NCBI GenBank assembly: GCA_035704905.1 | Contig: DASSWN010000078.1 | Location: 1-48,675 of the forward strand | Length of the DNA stretch: 48,675 nt | Direction: 5' to 3' | DNA from: DASSWG01 sp035704905 | GTDB taxonomy: Bacteria > Bacteroidota > Bacteroidia > Flavobacteriales > Flavobacteriaceae | In this document: in pieces, positions 1 through 8,594 of the stretch | How positions within the stretch are numbered: position 1 is the stretch's first letter | How the letters are laid out: each line of letters starts with the position of its first letter | Notes under the pieces: generated by a model | Told to the model about the DNA's origin: nothing | What the model saw: only the letters and a program-made list of their open reading frames with translations | Databases searched by the model: none | Program-made: the position numbers and the translations under genes

Positions 1-1
1 T

Positions 2-769
2 TCAGGATTGCTCGGAATGGCATTCAAGCGGAATTACGACCGAAGAAACATTCATTGGGCCAATGAACTGTTGCTTCAATATGGCGTGAACAAACAGAAA
101 GACCAAGATTTTCAAAAAACAGATGACAATATTGAACTGAATTCTACCTTCGGCTATCAAAAAGATACGCTTTCACCGTGGTATTATTCCATTAAATTTA
201 ATTTCAACACACAAATTTCAAAAGGCTATTCCTATCCGAATACCGATGAAGCCATTTCCGATTTTATGGCTCCCGCATATTTGTTTTTAGGGATTGGTTC
301 AGAATATAGATCGAAAAACGAAGAATTCCAGATGTACGCTTCACCTTTAACCATGAAATATACCTTTGTGCTAAACCAGCGGCTGGCCAATAGTGGCGCT
401 TTTGGAGTGGAACCCGCCCTTTTCGATGAAAGTGGAAAAATGATAAAATCCGGAAAAAATGTTCGAAAACAGGTGGGGATACTTTATACCTCGGAATATT
501 CCACGGAATTGTACGAAAATATATTTATCAACAACAAGCTTAGCCTATATACCGATTACCTAAACCGCTTCGGAAATGTAGATGTTAACTGGGAATTGAA
601 TTTCATTTTTAAAGTGAACAAATATGTGGTCGCGAAACTTGGTTCTCATCTAAAATATGATGACGATATTAAAATCAAGAAAGAAAATGCAGCTGGCGAA
701 CTGGTGAAAAAGGGCCCTGCTGTACAATGGAAACAACAACTGGGAATTGGGGTGATTGTTAATCTCTGA
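2..769 (+). CDS. DUF3078 domain protein, 5'-truncated by window edge
   Basis: The reading frame is open from the first bases, so the N-terminus lies outside the window; the TTG at 8 is only the first possible start inside it. The visible part of about 255 residues has the alternating hydrophobic/polar strands and aromatic girdles of a beta-barrel outer-membrane protein and matches what I know of the flavobacterial DUF3078 family (features such as the NELLLQYG and KYVVAKLG segments). The protein ends in a hydrophobic V-N-L, as outer-membrane proteins often do. Function unknown; probably an outer-membrane protein. The next gene is convergent, 20 nt away. Confidence 0.72.
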   Translation, partial: SGLLGMAFKRNYDRRNIHWANELLLQYGVNKQKDQDFQKTDDNIELNSTFGYQKDTLSPWYYSIKFNFNTQISKGYSYPNTDEAISDFMAPAYLFLGIGSEYRSKNEEFQMYASPLTMKYTFVLNQRLANSGAFGVEPALFDESGKMIKSGKNVRKQVGILYTSEYSTELYENIFINNKLSLYTDYLNRFGNVDVNWELNFIFKVNKYVVAKLGSHLKYDDDIKIKKENAAGELVKKGPAVQWKQQLGIGVIVNL

Positions 770-789
770 TCTGGAATTTTAAAAGGAAA

Positions 790-1437
790 TCAAGCCAAAT
801 ATCCCTGAAAGCGCAAATCTTCTTCCGAACGGATCAATCTGGTTTCGCCTTCTTTTAAGAGATAAACATCATCAGAAACGGCCAAAATTTCGCGATATAA
901 ATGATCGGTTACAACTATTGCTTTCCGTTGTTTTTCTCTTTGCAAAATTCCTATCAACCTTTGAACATATACGGGTGCAATGTGCGAAAATGGCTCATCG
1001 AGCAAAATCAAATCAGCCGAACCGGTAAGGATCAAATATGTTTCTATTAAACGCCTTTCGCCACCGGAAAGATTGCCGATTTTCTCTTCGCGATATTTCG
1101 AAAATGATTCAAAAATAGAACAAAAATCCGCCCAGTTTAGATGAAACAATCGGAATGCTTTTTCAATAGAAAAATCTTTTGGAATGAAATGATGCTGTGG
1201 TAAAAATTTTACCTTTCCCGAACAATAAGGATTTTCCAAAATCGGTTTTTTATCAATTCGAAACAACTTGGATTTTGGTTTCAGTTGCCCAAAAATAATT
1301 TTCAGCAAACAACTTTTCCCCGTTCCGTTTCGCCCCAAAATACCAGAAATTTTTCCGGTCTCAGCTTTTAAATAAACAGCTTTCAAGATATTCTTTTCCC
1401 CAAAATTCAGTACCACATTGTCTATTTCGAAAACCAT
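790..1437 (-). CDS. ABC transporter ATP-binding protein (single nucleotide-binding domain)
   Basis: A 215-residue stand-alone ABC ATPase. Walker A is GRNGTGKS near residue 35, the signature LSGGE near residue 123, Walker B LILLDEPF near residue 143, and the switch histidine is in VVTDH near residue 178. It has no fused membrane domain. Its start overlaps the end of the upstream 96-residue membrane protein by 16 nt on the same strand, so the two are probably translationally coupled and may form one small exporter or membrane-regulatory unit. The substrate cannot be told from sequence. The ATPase family call is firm; the partner is an inference. Confidence 0.88.
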   Translation of the reverse strand: MVFEIDNVVLNFGEKNILKAVYLKAETGKISGILGRNGTGKSCLLKIIFGQLKPKSKLFRIDKKPILENPYCSGKVKFLPQHHFIPKDFSIEKAFRLFHLNWADFCSIFESFSKYREEKIGNLSGGERRLIETYLILTGSADLILLDEPFSHIAPVYVQRLIGILQREKQRKAIVVTDHLYREILAVSDDVYLLKEGETRLIRSEEDLRFQGYLA

Positions 1438-1712
1438 AAAACAAGGTAAATTAAACTTAAAAATCCTAAATCCATTGCAAAAACACTTGCGAAAAGTAAT
1501 TTTGGACCAAGTTGCAAATTCCTATAAAAATCGAGTTGTTGCTTGCGGTCCGTTCCCCAAAAAAACCAAAACACAATTCCGAGAAATACACATTTTGCAA
1601 GAAAAGCGGGAAGCCAGTTTATTCCAAATAGCGGCATCAAAATAGATATTGCCGTAGAAGCAACTCCAAATTGTTTGTAAAACCCAATTATAAGTCTAAA
1701 GTGCCGAAACAT
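1422..1712 (-). CDS. small hydrophobic membrane protein, possible partner of the ABC ATPase
   Basis: A 96-residue protein if started at the ATG at 1712. The frame is open to 1799, but a start there would lie inside the prfA promoter region and give a tail without hydrophobic structure. About three membrane segments are visible (roughly residues 18-35, 37-56 and 72-92), with a charged DRKQQLDFYRNL loop before the last one. The stop overlaps the start of the ABC ATPase gene, which points to one transcript. I do not recognise a named family. It could be a minimal permease subunit or a membrane anchor for the ATPase. That it is a real gene is likely because of the overlap and membrane pattern. 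Confidence 0.62.
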   Translation of the reverse strand: MFRHFRLIIGFYKQFGVASTAISILMPLFGINWLPAFLAKCVFLGIVFWFFWGTDRKQQLDFYRNLQLGPKLLFASVFAMDLGFLSLIYLVLWFSK

Positions 1713-1784
1713 TTTTCTAAAATAGAAAATTTTTGAATGAAATCGTAGGGATAAAATCGCAAAAATGAATTCCTCAAATTGTCG

Positions 1785-1792
1785 TAAATTTG
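1785..1792 (+). promoter_or_regulatory. Bacteroidota -7 box (TAAATTTG) for prfA
   Basis: TAAATTTG fits the Bacteroidota consensus TAnnTTTG and lies 19 nt before the prfA start codon. I see no clear TTG at the expected -33 distance, so the call rests on the -7 box and its position. Confidence 0.55.
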
Positions 1793-1811
1793 CATCCATT
1801 CCGAAAAAAAT

Positions 1812-2885
1812 ATGATCGACAAATTAAACATAATAAAACAGCGTTTCGACGAGGTGAACGACTTGATTATTCAGCCGAAAATCATCGCCGATCAAAAACG
1901 TTATATTGAACTGACCAAAGAATACAAAGAACTCAAAGCTCTAATGGCCGAAAGGGAAACCTATTTGGAACTTACCAACAATATTTCCGAAGCTGAAGAA
2001 ATCATTGCCGATGGAAGCGATGCCGAAATGGTGGAAATGGCAAAAATGCAGCTCGAAGAAGCCAAGGAAAAACTGCCCGGATTGGAAGAAAAAATCCGGA
2101 TGATGTTGGTGCCAAAAGACCCGGAAGATTCCAAAAATGCGGTCATAGAAGTCCGCGCCGGAACCGGTGGCGACGAAGCGAGCATTTTTGCGGGCGATAT
2201 CTATAAAATGCTGACCAAGTATTGTGAAAATCGTGGTTGGAAAGTCGATACCGTAGATTTCAACGAAGGGACCAATGGTGGTTTCAAAGAAATTCAGTTT
2301 GAAGTTTCCGGTGAAGATGTGTACGGAACTTTAAAGTATGAAGCCGGCGTGCACCGCGTACAGCGCGTGCCTCAAACCGAAACCCAAGGCCGGGTGCACA
2401 CCAGCGCGGCCACGGTGATGGTTCTTCCCGAAGCCGAAGAATTCGATGTTGAAATTGATCCAAAAGATGTGCGGATCGATTATTTCTGTTCATCCGGTCC
2501 TGGCGGCCAATCGGTGAACACCACGTATTCCGCAGTCCGCTTGACACATATTCCCACCGGATTGGTGGCGCAATGTCAAGACCAAAAATCGCAACACAAA
2601 AACAAAGAAAAAGCCTTCAAAGTATTGCGTTCGCGTTTATATGATTTGGAACTGGCCAAAAAACAGGAAGAAGACGCCGCGAAACGAGGTTCAATGGTGA
2701 CCAGTGGCGATCGCAGTGCTAAAATTCGCACTTATAATTATGCACAAGGCCGGGTAACCGATCACCGAATTGGATTGAGTTTGTACGATTTGCAAAACAT
2801 TATGAACGGTGACATCCAAAAACTCATCGACGAATTGACACTGGCCGCGAACACCGAGAAATTGAAAGCTTCGGATTCGATTTAG
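1812..2885 (+). CDS. prfA: peptide chain release factor 1
   Basis: A class I release factor that reads UAA and UAG and triggers peptide release at the ribosome. The 357-residue length is normal for RF1. The catalytic GGQ is visible in SSGPGGQSVNTTYSAVRL near residue 230, within the conserved VRIDYFCSSGPGGQ block, and the C-terminal half carries the expected RSRLYDLE and GDRSAKIRTYNYAQGRVTDHRI segments. The N-terminal half is the usual acidic helical domain. The codon-recognition segment reads RVPQTETQGRVHTSAATV, the RF1 version (P-x-T type) and not RF2. Transcription probably starts from the TAAATTTG box just upstream. pyrF follows on the same strand after 135 nt. Confidence 0.97.
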   Translation: MIDKLNIIKQRFDEVNDLIIQPKIIADQKRYIELTKEYKELKALMAERETYLELTNNISEAEEIIADGSDAEMVEMAKMQLEEAKEKLPGLEEKIRMMLVPKDPEDSKNAVIEVRAGTGGDEASIFAGDIYKMLTKYCENRGWKVDTVDFNEGTNGGFKEIQFEVSGEDVYGTLKYEAGVHRVQRVPQTETQGRVHTSAATVMVLPEAEEFDVEIDPKDVRIDYFCSSGPGGQSVNTTYSAVRLTHIPTGLVAQCQDQKSQHKNKEKAFKVLRSRLYDLELAKKQEEDAAKRGSMVTSGDRSAKIRTYNYAQGRVTDHRIGLSLYDLQNIMNGDIQKLIDELTLAANTEKLKASDSI

Positions 2886-2930
2886 CGAGTGAGTGGGTTG
2901 CGAGTGCACGTGGTTGCGAGTGACCCGCCC
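2885..2930. repeat. degenerate 16-nt tandem repeat (GGTTGCGAGTG core)
   Basis: Directly after the prfA stop, GGTTGCGAGTG occurs at 2896-2906 and 2912-2922, a period of 16 nt, preceded by a partial unit GCGAGTGAGTG. The rest of the 135-nt spacer to pyrF has no gene. Confidence 0.6.
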
Positions 2931-3020
2931 GAAAAACCAAACATCAATCCATAGCGCAATATGGAAAAAGGAAAATCCAAAACCCAAAATACCCGTAACT
3001 CGTATACTTAAATACCCGCA

Positions 3021-3842
3021 ATGACCACCCAAAACCTAACTGACCAAATCCGTAAAAAAAAATCTTTTCTTTGTATTGGATTGGATGTGGATTTGAAAAA
3101 AATCCCAGAGCATTTATTGGAAACCGAAGACCCGATTTTTGCGTTTAATAAAGCCATCATCGACGCAACCCATAAAACCGCGGTTGCCTACAAACCCAAC
3201 ACAGCTTTTTATGAAGCTTATGGTTTAAAAGGATGGAAAGCATTGCAAAAAACAATCGATTACCTAAACGAAAACCATCCCGAAATTTTCACAATTGCCG
3301 ATGCCAAGCGTGGGGATATTGGCAATACTTCCGCCATGTACGCCAAAGCTTTTTTTGAAGATATGAATTTCGATTCCATTACCGTGGCACCTTATATGGG
3401 GAAAGACTCTGTGGAACCATTTTTGGAATTTCAAGATAAACACAGCATTTTGTTGGCATTGACTTCCAATGACGGCGCATCCGATTTTCAAACTGGAAAT
3501 TCGAAGGAGAACGAGCTGTACAAAAAAGTACTGAAAGTTTCAAAAACCTGGAAAAACAGTAAAAATTTGATGTACGTCGTGGGTGCCACAAAAGCGGAAT
3601 ATTTTTCCGAAATACGGAAAATTGTGCCCGATAATTTTCTCTTGGTTCCAGGAGTTGGCGCTCAAGGCGGTGATTTACAAGCGGTTTGCAAATACGCAAT
3701 GAACAAAAACGTTGGATTGCTCATCAATTCTTCCAGAGGAATAATTTATGCTTCGAATAAAAAAGATTTCGCTGAAGCCGCAGCCAAAAAAGCCCGTGAA
3801 TTACAACAAGAAATGCGGTCCCTTTTAAAAATTTCCTTTTGA
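3021..3842 (+). CDS. pyrF: orotidine 5'-phosphate decarboxylase
   Basis: The last step of de novo UMP synthesis: OMP to UMP plus CO2. The 273-residue length fits the longer subfamily (often called type 2), not the ~235-residue E. coli type. Motifs seen: LCIGLDVDLKKIP near the N-terminus, YKPNTAFYEAYG, the catalytic DAKRGDIGNTS (the D-x-K-x-x-D set) near residue 93, and VPGVGAQGGD for phosphate binding near residue 212. It lies alone on the plus strand 135 nt after prfA, an order often seen in flavobacteria. Confidence 0.96.
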   Translation: MTTQNLTDQIRKKKSFLCIGLDVDLKKIPEHLLETEDPIFAFNKAIIDATHKTAVAYKPNTAFYEAYGLKGWKALQKTIDYLNENHPEIFTIADAKRGDIGNTSAMYAKAFFEDMNFDSITVAPYMGKDSVEPFLEFQDKHSILLALTSNDGASDFQTGNSKENELYKKVLKVSKTWKNSKNLMYVVGATKAEYFSEIRKIVPDNFLLVPGVGAQGGDLQAVCKYAMNKNVGLLINSSRGIIYASNKKDFAEAAAKKARELQQEMRSLLKISF

Positions 3843-4082
3843 AAAAACCAGATTCGAAAAACCCAAATCAAGAAATATAAAATTCAGCTTTTAACAAAGC
3901 AATAAAATTATTCGGAAGAATATTTCAAATTGAATTGTTAACTGATTTATCGGTGAAAAAAATCATGTTTCAAAACAAGGGTTTTATCATTTGGGAGGTA
4001 AAAATTACCAAAAAAGCGAATTTTTCAGTAATTTCGCAACTCGAAAATAAAATTCAATCCGTTTCGGAAAGAACACATAAAT

Positions 4083-5411
4083 ATGGCAAAATTTGAACTA
4101 AAATTGCCCAAAATGGGCGAAAGCGTTGCCGAGGCAACCATTACAAACTGGTTAAAAGAAGTGGGCGAAAAAATCGAAGCCGACGAAGCAGTTTTAGAAA
4201 TTGCCACGGATAAAGTGGACAGTGAGGTTCCGAGCGAAGTCGATGGCGTTTTGATTGAAAAATTGTTTGCCGTAGATGAAGTCGTCGCCGTGGGACAAAC
4301 CATCGCAATTATTGAAACCGAAGGAGGAGCCCCCGAAGAAAATGAAAATAAAGAAAAGGAGTTGATCGGCGCACCTCAAATGTTAACCACCGACCAGAAT
4401 GTGGAGGCAGTTTCAAAATCTGTTTCTGATGCAAAAGCTATCACTTCACCAACCGATTTTTCAAACTCCGATCGGTTTTATTCACCCTTGGTTAAAAATA
4501 TCGCCAAAAAGGAAAATATTGATTTGGATGAATTGGATCGAATTCCTGGAACAGGAAAAGATGGCCGGGTCACCAAAAACGATATATTATCATATTTGGA
4601 AAACAGAACTTCGCAACCAATCCAACAAGCTTCCGAAACCAGACACGCTCCAGCCGAAAAGGAAAAACCCCTACAAACGGCTGTTCCTGTAAACGTTCAA
4701 GGGGGTGATGAAATCATTGAAATGTCGCGTATGGGCAAATTGATCGCACATCATATGGTGAACAGCGTTCAAACTTCAGCCCACGTGCAATCGTTCATCG
4801 AAGTGGACGTAACAAATATTTGGAACTGGCGCAATAAGGTTAAAACGCAATACGAAAAACGTGAAGGTGAAAAACTGACCTTCACCCCTATTTTTATGGA
4901 AGCGGTAGCCAAGGCCATCAAAGATTTTCCAATGATCAACATATCGGTGGACGGCGATAAAATCATCAAGCGCAAAAATATTAATTTGGGAATGGCGGCA
5001 GCTTTGGCCGATGGAAATTTGATTGTTCCGGTTATTAAAAATGCCGATCAGTTGAATTTGGTTGGAATGTCCAAAGCCGTGAACGATTTGGCAACCCGAG
5101 CACGAAATGGAAAACTGAGACCGGATGACACCCAAGGTGGAACCTATACGGTAACCAATGTCGGGACATTTGGAAGCATCATGGGCACGCCAATTATCAA
5201 TCAGCCGCAAGTAGCCATTTTAGCACTGGGTGCAATTCGAAAAATGCCTGCTGTCGTGGAGACGCCAGAAGGTGATTTCATTGGCATCCGCTACAAAATG
5301 TTTTTGTCGCACAGCTACGATCACCGTGTGGTAAATGGTGCATTGGGCGGACAATTTGTGCAGCGCGTCAAAGAATACTTGGAAAGGTTTGATGTGAACC
5401 GAACCGTTTAA
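4083..5411 (+). CDS. 2-oxo acid dehydrogenase E2 (dihydrolipoyl acyltransferase, probably branched-chain type)
   Basis: The acyltransferase core of a 2-oxo acid dehydrogenase complex. Residues 1-77 form one lipoyl domain with the lipoylated lysine at K44 (in EIATDKVDSE). A peripheral-subunit-binding domain is at about 133-170 (PLVKNIAKKENIDLDELDRIPGTGKDGRVTKNDI in part). The catalytic domain runs from about 215 and ends with SHSYDHRVVNGALGG; it carries asparagine where many E2s have aspartate in DHRxxDG, a change I associate with the branched-chain type of Bacteroidota. E1 genes are not adjacent; lpdA lies about 30 kb away at 34.3 kb. The substrate (branched-chain, pyruvate or 2-oxoglutarate) is inferred. 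The 240-nt upstream spacer shows only a weak TAATTTCG box near 4031. Confidence 0.9.
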   Translation: MAKFELKLPKMGESVAEATITNWLKEVGEKIEADEAVLEIATDKVDSEVPSEVDGVLIEKLFAVDEVVAVGQTIAIIETEGGAPEENENKEKELIGAPQMLTTDQNVEAVSKSVSDAKAITSPTDFSNSDRFYSPLVKNIAKKENIDLDELDRIPGTGKDGRVTKNDILSYLENRTSQPIQQASETRHAPAEKEKPLQTAVPVNVQGGDEIIEMSRMGKLIAHHMVNSVQTSAHVQSFIEVDVTNIWNWRNKVKTQYEKREGEKLTFTPIFMEAVAKAIKDFPMINISVDGDKIIKRKNINLGMAAALADGNLIVPVIKNADQLNLVGMSKAVNDLATRARNGKLRPDDTQGGTYTVTNVGTFGSIMGTPIINQPQVAILALGAIRKMPAVVETPEGDFIGIRYKMFLSHSYDHRVVNGALGGQFVQRVKEYLERFDVNRTV

Positions 5412-5447
5412 CATTTTTCAATCAAATAACCAATTTCCCCGAATAAA

Positions 5448-6224
5448 ATGGAATTAAAGCTCACACGGCCAATCTGCTTTTTCGATCTGGAAACAACCGG
5501 TATCAACATTGCAAAAGACCGCATTGTGGAAATCGCCATTTTAAAAGTTTTCCCCAATGGAAACAAAGAAAGCCACACATGGCGTGTGAATCCGGAGATG
5601 AAAATTCCTGAAGAAGTCATAAAAATCCATGGCATTTCGGATGAAGCCGTTGCAAACGAACCCACTTTCAAAGAACTTTCCAGTCGCATTCACCAATTTA
5701 TCAAAGGCTGCGATTTGGCTGGTTACAACAGCAATCGTTTCGATATTCCCTTACTGGCCGAGGAATTTCTTCGGGCCGAAATCGATTTTGACATAAAAAG
5801 TGTAATGTCAATCGATGTTCAAACCATCTTTCACAAAATGGAAAAACGAACCTTGGAGGCCGCTTATAAATTCTATTGCAATAAAGATTTGATTGGCGCA
5901 CATGGTGCGGAAGCCGATACAAATGCCACTTTCGAAGTTTTAAAATCGCAACTGGACAGGTATCCGGAACTTGAAAACGACATCAAAAAATTGTCGGAGT
6001 TCAGCGCGCAAAAACGATTTGCCGATTTCGCCGGATTCATTGCCTATGACAAAAAAGGATTTGAAATTTTTGCTTTCGGCAAACATAAAGGAAAACTTGT
6101 GGAAATGGTTTTTGATTTGGAACCCGGATATTTCGGTTGGATACTTAACGCCGATTTTCCGCTTTATACCAAAAAAGTGTTGATGGCTATAAAAATGCGC
6201 AAATTGCAGGAAAAATTGAACTAA
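5448..6224 (+). CDS. DnaQ-family 3'-5' exonuclease
   Basis: An RNase T/DnaQ-like (DEDD) exonuclease of 258 residues. ExoI is FFDLETTG with D13 and E15; ExoII is GYNSNRFDIPLL near residue 93; ExoIII is HGAEADTNAT near residue 147, giving the DEDDh set. The C-terminal ~80 residues (FGKHKGKLVEMVFDLEPGYFGWIL) are typical of stand-alone flavobacterial members annotated as DNA polymerase III epsilon-like proteins. It could act in proofreading or general nucleotide excision; the replicative polymerase link is not shown here. It starts 36 nt after the E2 gene. Confidence 0.88.
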   Translation: MELKLTRPICFFDLETTGINIAKDRIVEIAILKVFPNGNKESHTWRVNPEMKIPEEVIKIHGISDEAVANEPTFKELSSRIHQFIKGCDLAGYNSNRFDIPLLAEEFLRAEIDFDIKSVMSIDVQTIFHKMEKRTLEAAYKFYCNKDLIGAHGAEADTNATFEVLKSQLDRYPELENDIKKLSEFSAQKRFADFAGFIAYDKKGFEIFAFGKHKGKLVEMVFDLEPGYFGWILNADFPLYTKKVLMAIKMRKLQEKLN

Positions 6225-6314
6225 TGAATTTAATTTTCTTTTTTATTTTTTAATGATTGTTCATATTTATACTTAATTACTAAAAAATCAAGTTGTTTCT
6301 TAATCCACTTTTGA

Positions 6315-6929
6315 ATGAAAATTATTTGTGTTGGACGGAATTATGCGGAACATATTGAAGAATTGCAAAATGGGAAACCGGAAGAACCCGTACTGTTTCT
6401 TAAACCTGACACTGCAATTTTACTGAAAAAGCAAGCGTTTTTTATTCCCGATTTTTCAAACGAAATCCATCATGAAGTAGAGGTTCTGATAAAAATAAAA
6501 AAAGTAGGCAAACATATACAGAAAGAATTTGCGCATAAATATTACGATGAAATTGGTTTGGGAATTGATTTTACCGCGCGCGATCTTCAAACCAAATTGA
6601 AAAAAAAAGGCCTTCCCTGGGAAAAAGCAAAAGGATTTGATGGCGCGGCGGTAATCGGGGAAAAATGGTTTCAAAAATCAAATTTTGCTGATCTCGATAA
6701 CCTCCATTTCAGCCTTTACAAAAACAAAACGGAAGTCCAGACGGGCAGCACTTCCCAAATGCTTTGGAAAATAGACGAATTAATTGCGTATATTTCCACC
6801 TATTTTACACTCAAAATCGGCGACATAATTTTTACAGGCACCCCAGCCGGAGTTGGTAAAGTCGAAAAAAATGATGTTATTGAAGGTTTTTTGGAAAACA
6901 ACCCCATTTTTAAAATAAACATAAAATAA
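6315..6929 (+). CDS. fumarylacetoacetate hydrolase (FAH) family protein
   Basis: A 204-residue single-domain FAH-fold protein, starting with MKIICVGRNYAEHIEEL as in the YcgM/FAHD1-like branch. Metal-binding E-x-E is visible in HHEVEVLIKI, the D of GIDFTARDLQ follows, and GDIIFTGTPAGVG closes the active site. Family members act as acylpyruvate hydrolases or oxaloacetate decarboxylases; the substrate here is not defined. It is followed after only 2 nt by the Hpt gene and then by cinA, so the three look like one operon. Confidence 0.87.
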   Translation: MKIICVGRNYAEHIEELQNGKPEEPVLFLKPDTAILLKKQAFFIPDFSNEIHHEVEVLIKIKKVGKHIQKEFAHKYYDEIGLGIDFTARDLQTKLKKKGLPWEKAKGFDGAAVIGEKWFQKSNFADLDNLHFSLYKNKTEVQTGSTSQMLWKIDELIAYISTYFTLKIGDIIFTGTPAGVGKVEKNDVIEGFLENNPIFKINIK

Positions 6930-6931
6930 CA

Positions 6932-7273
6932 ATGAGTAAATATAATTTGAAAATGATCGAGGAAACCACCTCGGGCGATAAGGAATTCATGGAATTATTG
7001 GCAAAAACTTTTGTGGAAGAGGTTCCGCGCGACGTGGAAGCTATGAACGAAGCTGTTGAAAATGAAAATGCGCCTTTAGCCTATCAAATCGTCCATAAAA
7101 TGAAACCCAATTTGCAAATGTTCGGATTGAACCTTTCAAATGAGGTTGAAAAACTGGAATCTTGGTCGCAAAATAATTCCACCAAAAACGATATTCTTCC
7201 TTATGCCAACAAAATTTCGGAAACTGTCCATCAGGCTGTTCAAGATTTAAAATCCGATTTTCGATTGCAATGA
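6932..7273 (+). CDS. Hpt (histidine phosphotransfer) domain protein
   Basis: A 113-residue, all-helical Hpt domain standing alone. The phosphorylatable histidine is H55 in QIVHKMKPNLQMFG, matching the H-x-[LM]-K-[GP] pattern. It has no kinase or receiver part. It would relay phosphate between a hybrid kinase and a response regulator encoded elsewhere. It begins 2 nt after the FAH gene and its TGA overlaps the cinA start as ATGA (7270-7273), so it is translated with cinA. Confidence 0.85.
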   Translation: MSKYNLKMIEETTSGDKEFMELLAKTFVEEVPRDVEAMNEAVENENAPLAYQIVHKMKPNLQMFGLNLSNEVEKLESWSQNNSTKNDILPYANKISETVHQAVQDLKSDFRLQ

Positions 7274-8526
7274 ACGCCGAAATCATAACTATAGGTGACG
7301 AAATTCTGATTGGCCAAATTGTGGATACCAATTCTGCATTTATTTCCCAAGAATTGAATAAAATCGGGATTGATGTTCGGCAAATAACCTCTATTCAAGA
7401 CGAACGGGAGCACATCCTTTCTACTTTGAAAATGGCTTCCGAACATTCGGAAATCGTGATCGTTACCGGTGGTTTGGGACCTACAAAAGACGATATTACC
7501 AAAGAATGCCTTTGCCAATATTTCGGTGACTCGCTTGTTTTGAACCATGAAGCTCTAAGGAATATAGAGGAAATCATGGCAAAATACGGAAAAAAAAATA
7601 TTTCAGAATTAAATCGTGGACAAGCAATGTTGCCATCCACGGCGCAAATTCTGGCAAATCCTTATGGAACAGCCGCGGGAATGTGGTTCGATAAAAACGG
7701 AACTGTAATTATTTGTCTTCCAGGCGTTCCATACGAAATGAAAGAATTGATGCGCAATGAAGTCCTCCCGAAATTACAAACCCGTTTCGAGCGCCCTTTT
7801 ATTGTTCACAAAACGCTTTCCGTTTATGATTACAGCGAAAGTGCCCTCGCAGAAAAAATTGCCGACTGGGAAAACAACCTTCCATCATTTTTGAAACTGG
7901 CCTATCTTCCCGGATTAGGATTCGTTCGATTGCGTTTGAGCGCCCGTGGGGACAATCGGGAGTTTCTGCAAAGTGGCATCGAAGAACAAGTTTTGAGTTT
8001 GTATGAACTGGTTGGCGAACATATAAAAAGTTATGAGGACAGTGATCCGCTTGAAGTTCAGATCGCCAAATTATTAATGACCCAAGAAAGAACTTTGGCG
8101 ACCGCCGAAAGTTGTACCGGCGGAAAAATTGGTGCTATGTTTGCCAAAAATCCGGGTGCTTCTTCTATTTATAAAGGAACAATTACCGGCTATGCCACGC
8201 ACTCGAAAACCGAGGTTCTGGGAGTTTCGAAAAAATTGATCGATGAAAAAACCGTGGTGAGTTTAGAAGTGGCCAAAGCCATGGCCGAAGAGGTGCGCAA
8301 ACTTTTCAAAGCCGATTACGCCATATCCACTACCGGAAATGCCGGCCCCACGAAAGGCGACAGCGATGCCCCAGTTGGCACGGTTTACATTGGCCTGAGC
8401 ACACCAATAGGAGCAAAAGGCTTTCATTTTATGTTTGGAAACCATCGCGAGAAAATAGTCGGAAAGGCGGTCACCAAATCCCTTGAAATTTTATTGGATG
8501 AACTACAACAAAAAAAATTGAAATAG
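7270..8526 (+). CDS. cinA: CinA family protein (nicotinamide mononucleotide deamidase / ADP-ribose pyrophosphatase type)
   Basis: A 418-residue two-domain CinA. The N-terminal molybdopterin-binding-like (COG1058) domain spans about 1-170 with GDEILIGQIVDTNS and VTGGLGPTKDDITKE. The C-terminal CinA/PncC domain spans about 255-415 with TAESCTGGKIG, ISTTGNAGPTKGD and GTVYIGLS. The family recycles NMN (PncC activity) and cleaves ADP-ribose; the old competence name comes from Gram-positive bacteria. The start overlaps the Hpt stop by 4 nt. A strong promoter for the ribosomal protein genes begins right after its stop. Confidence 0.95.
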   Translation: MNAEIITIGDEILIGQIVDTNSAFISQELNKIGIDVRQITSIQDEREHILSTLKMASEHSEIVIVTGGLGPTKDDITKECLCQYFGDSLVLNHEALRNIEEIMAKYGKKNISELNRGQAMLPSTAQILANPYGTAAGMWFDKNGTVIICLPGVPYEMKELMRNEVLPKLQTRFERPFIVHKTLSVYDYSESALAEKIADWENNLPSFLKLAYLPGLGFVRLRLSARGDNREFLQSGIEEQVLSLYELVGEHIKSYEDSDPLEVQIAKLLMTQERTLATAESCTGGKIGAMFAKNPGASSIYKGTITGYATHSKTEVLGVSKKLIDEKTVVSLEVAKAMAEEVRKLFKADYAISTTGNAGPTKGDSDAPVGTVYIGLSTPIGAKGFHFMFGNHREKIVGKAVTKSLEILLDELQQKKLK

Positions 8527-8528
8527 GG

Positions 8529-8559
8529 TTTGAAAGTTATTTAAAAAGGCGTAAATTTG
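8529..8559 (+). promoter_or_regulatory. strong Bacteroidota promoter upstream of rpmB
   Basis: TTTG at 8529-8532, a 19-nt spacer and TAAATTTG at 8552-8559 match the -33/-7 consensus at the ideal distance. The start codon of rpmB is at 8595, leaving a leader of roughly 25-30 nt. One of the best promoters in the window, in keeping with a highly expressed ribosomal protein operon. Confidence 0.8.
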
Positions 8560-8594
8560 CAGCCTGTTTTGAAATAACGAAAAAGCATATAAAG

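Noticed and set aside
1418..1645. Open frame of 75 codons on the plus strand
   Set aside because: It lies antisense over the small membrane gene, has no family features and no promoter.
2284..2547. Long minus-strand frames inside prfA, and similar ones inside E2, mutB, lpdA and M1 peptidase genes
   Set aside because: They are shadows of strongly coding genes; composition is not protein-like and starts have no promoter.
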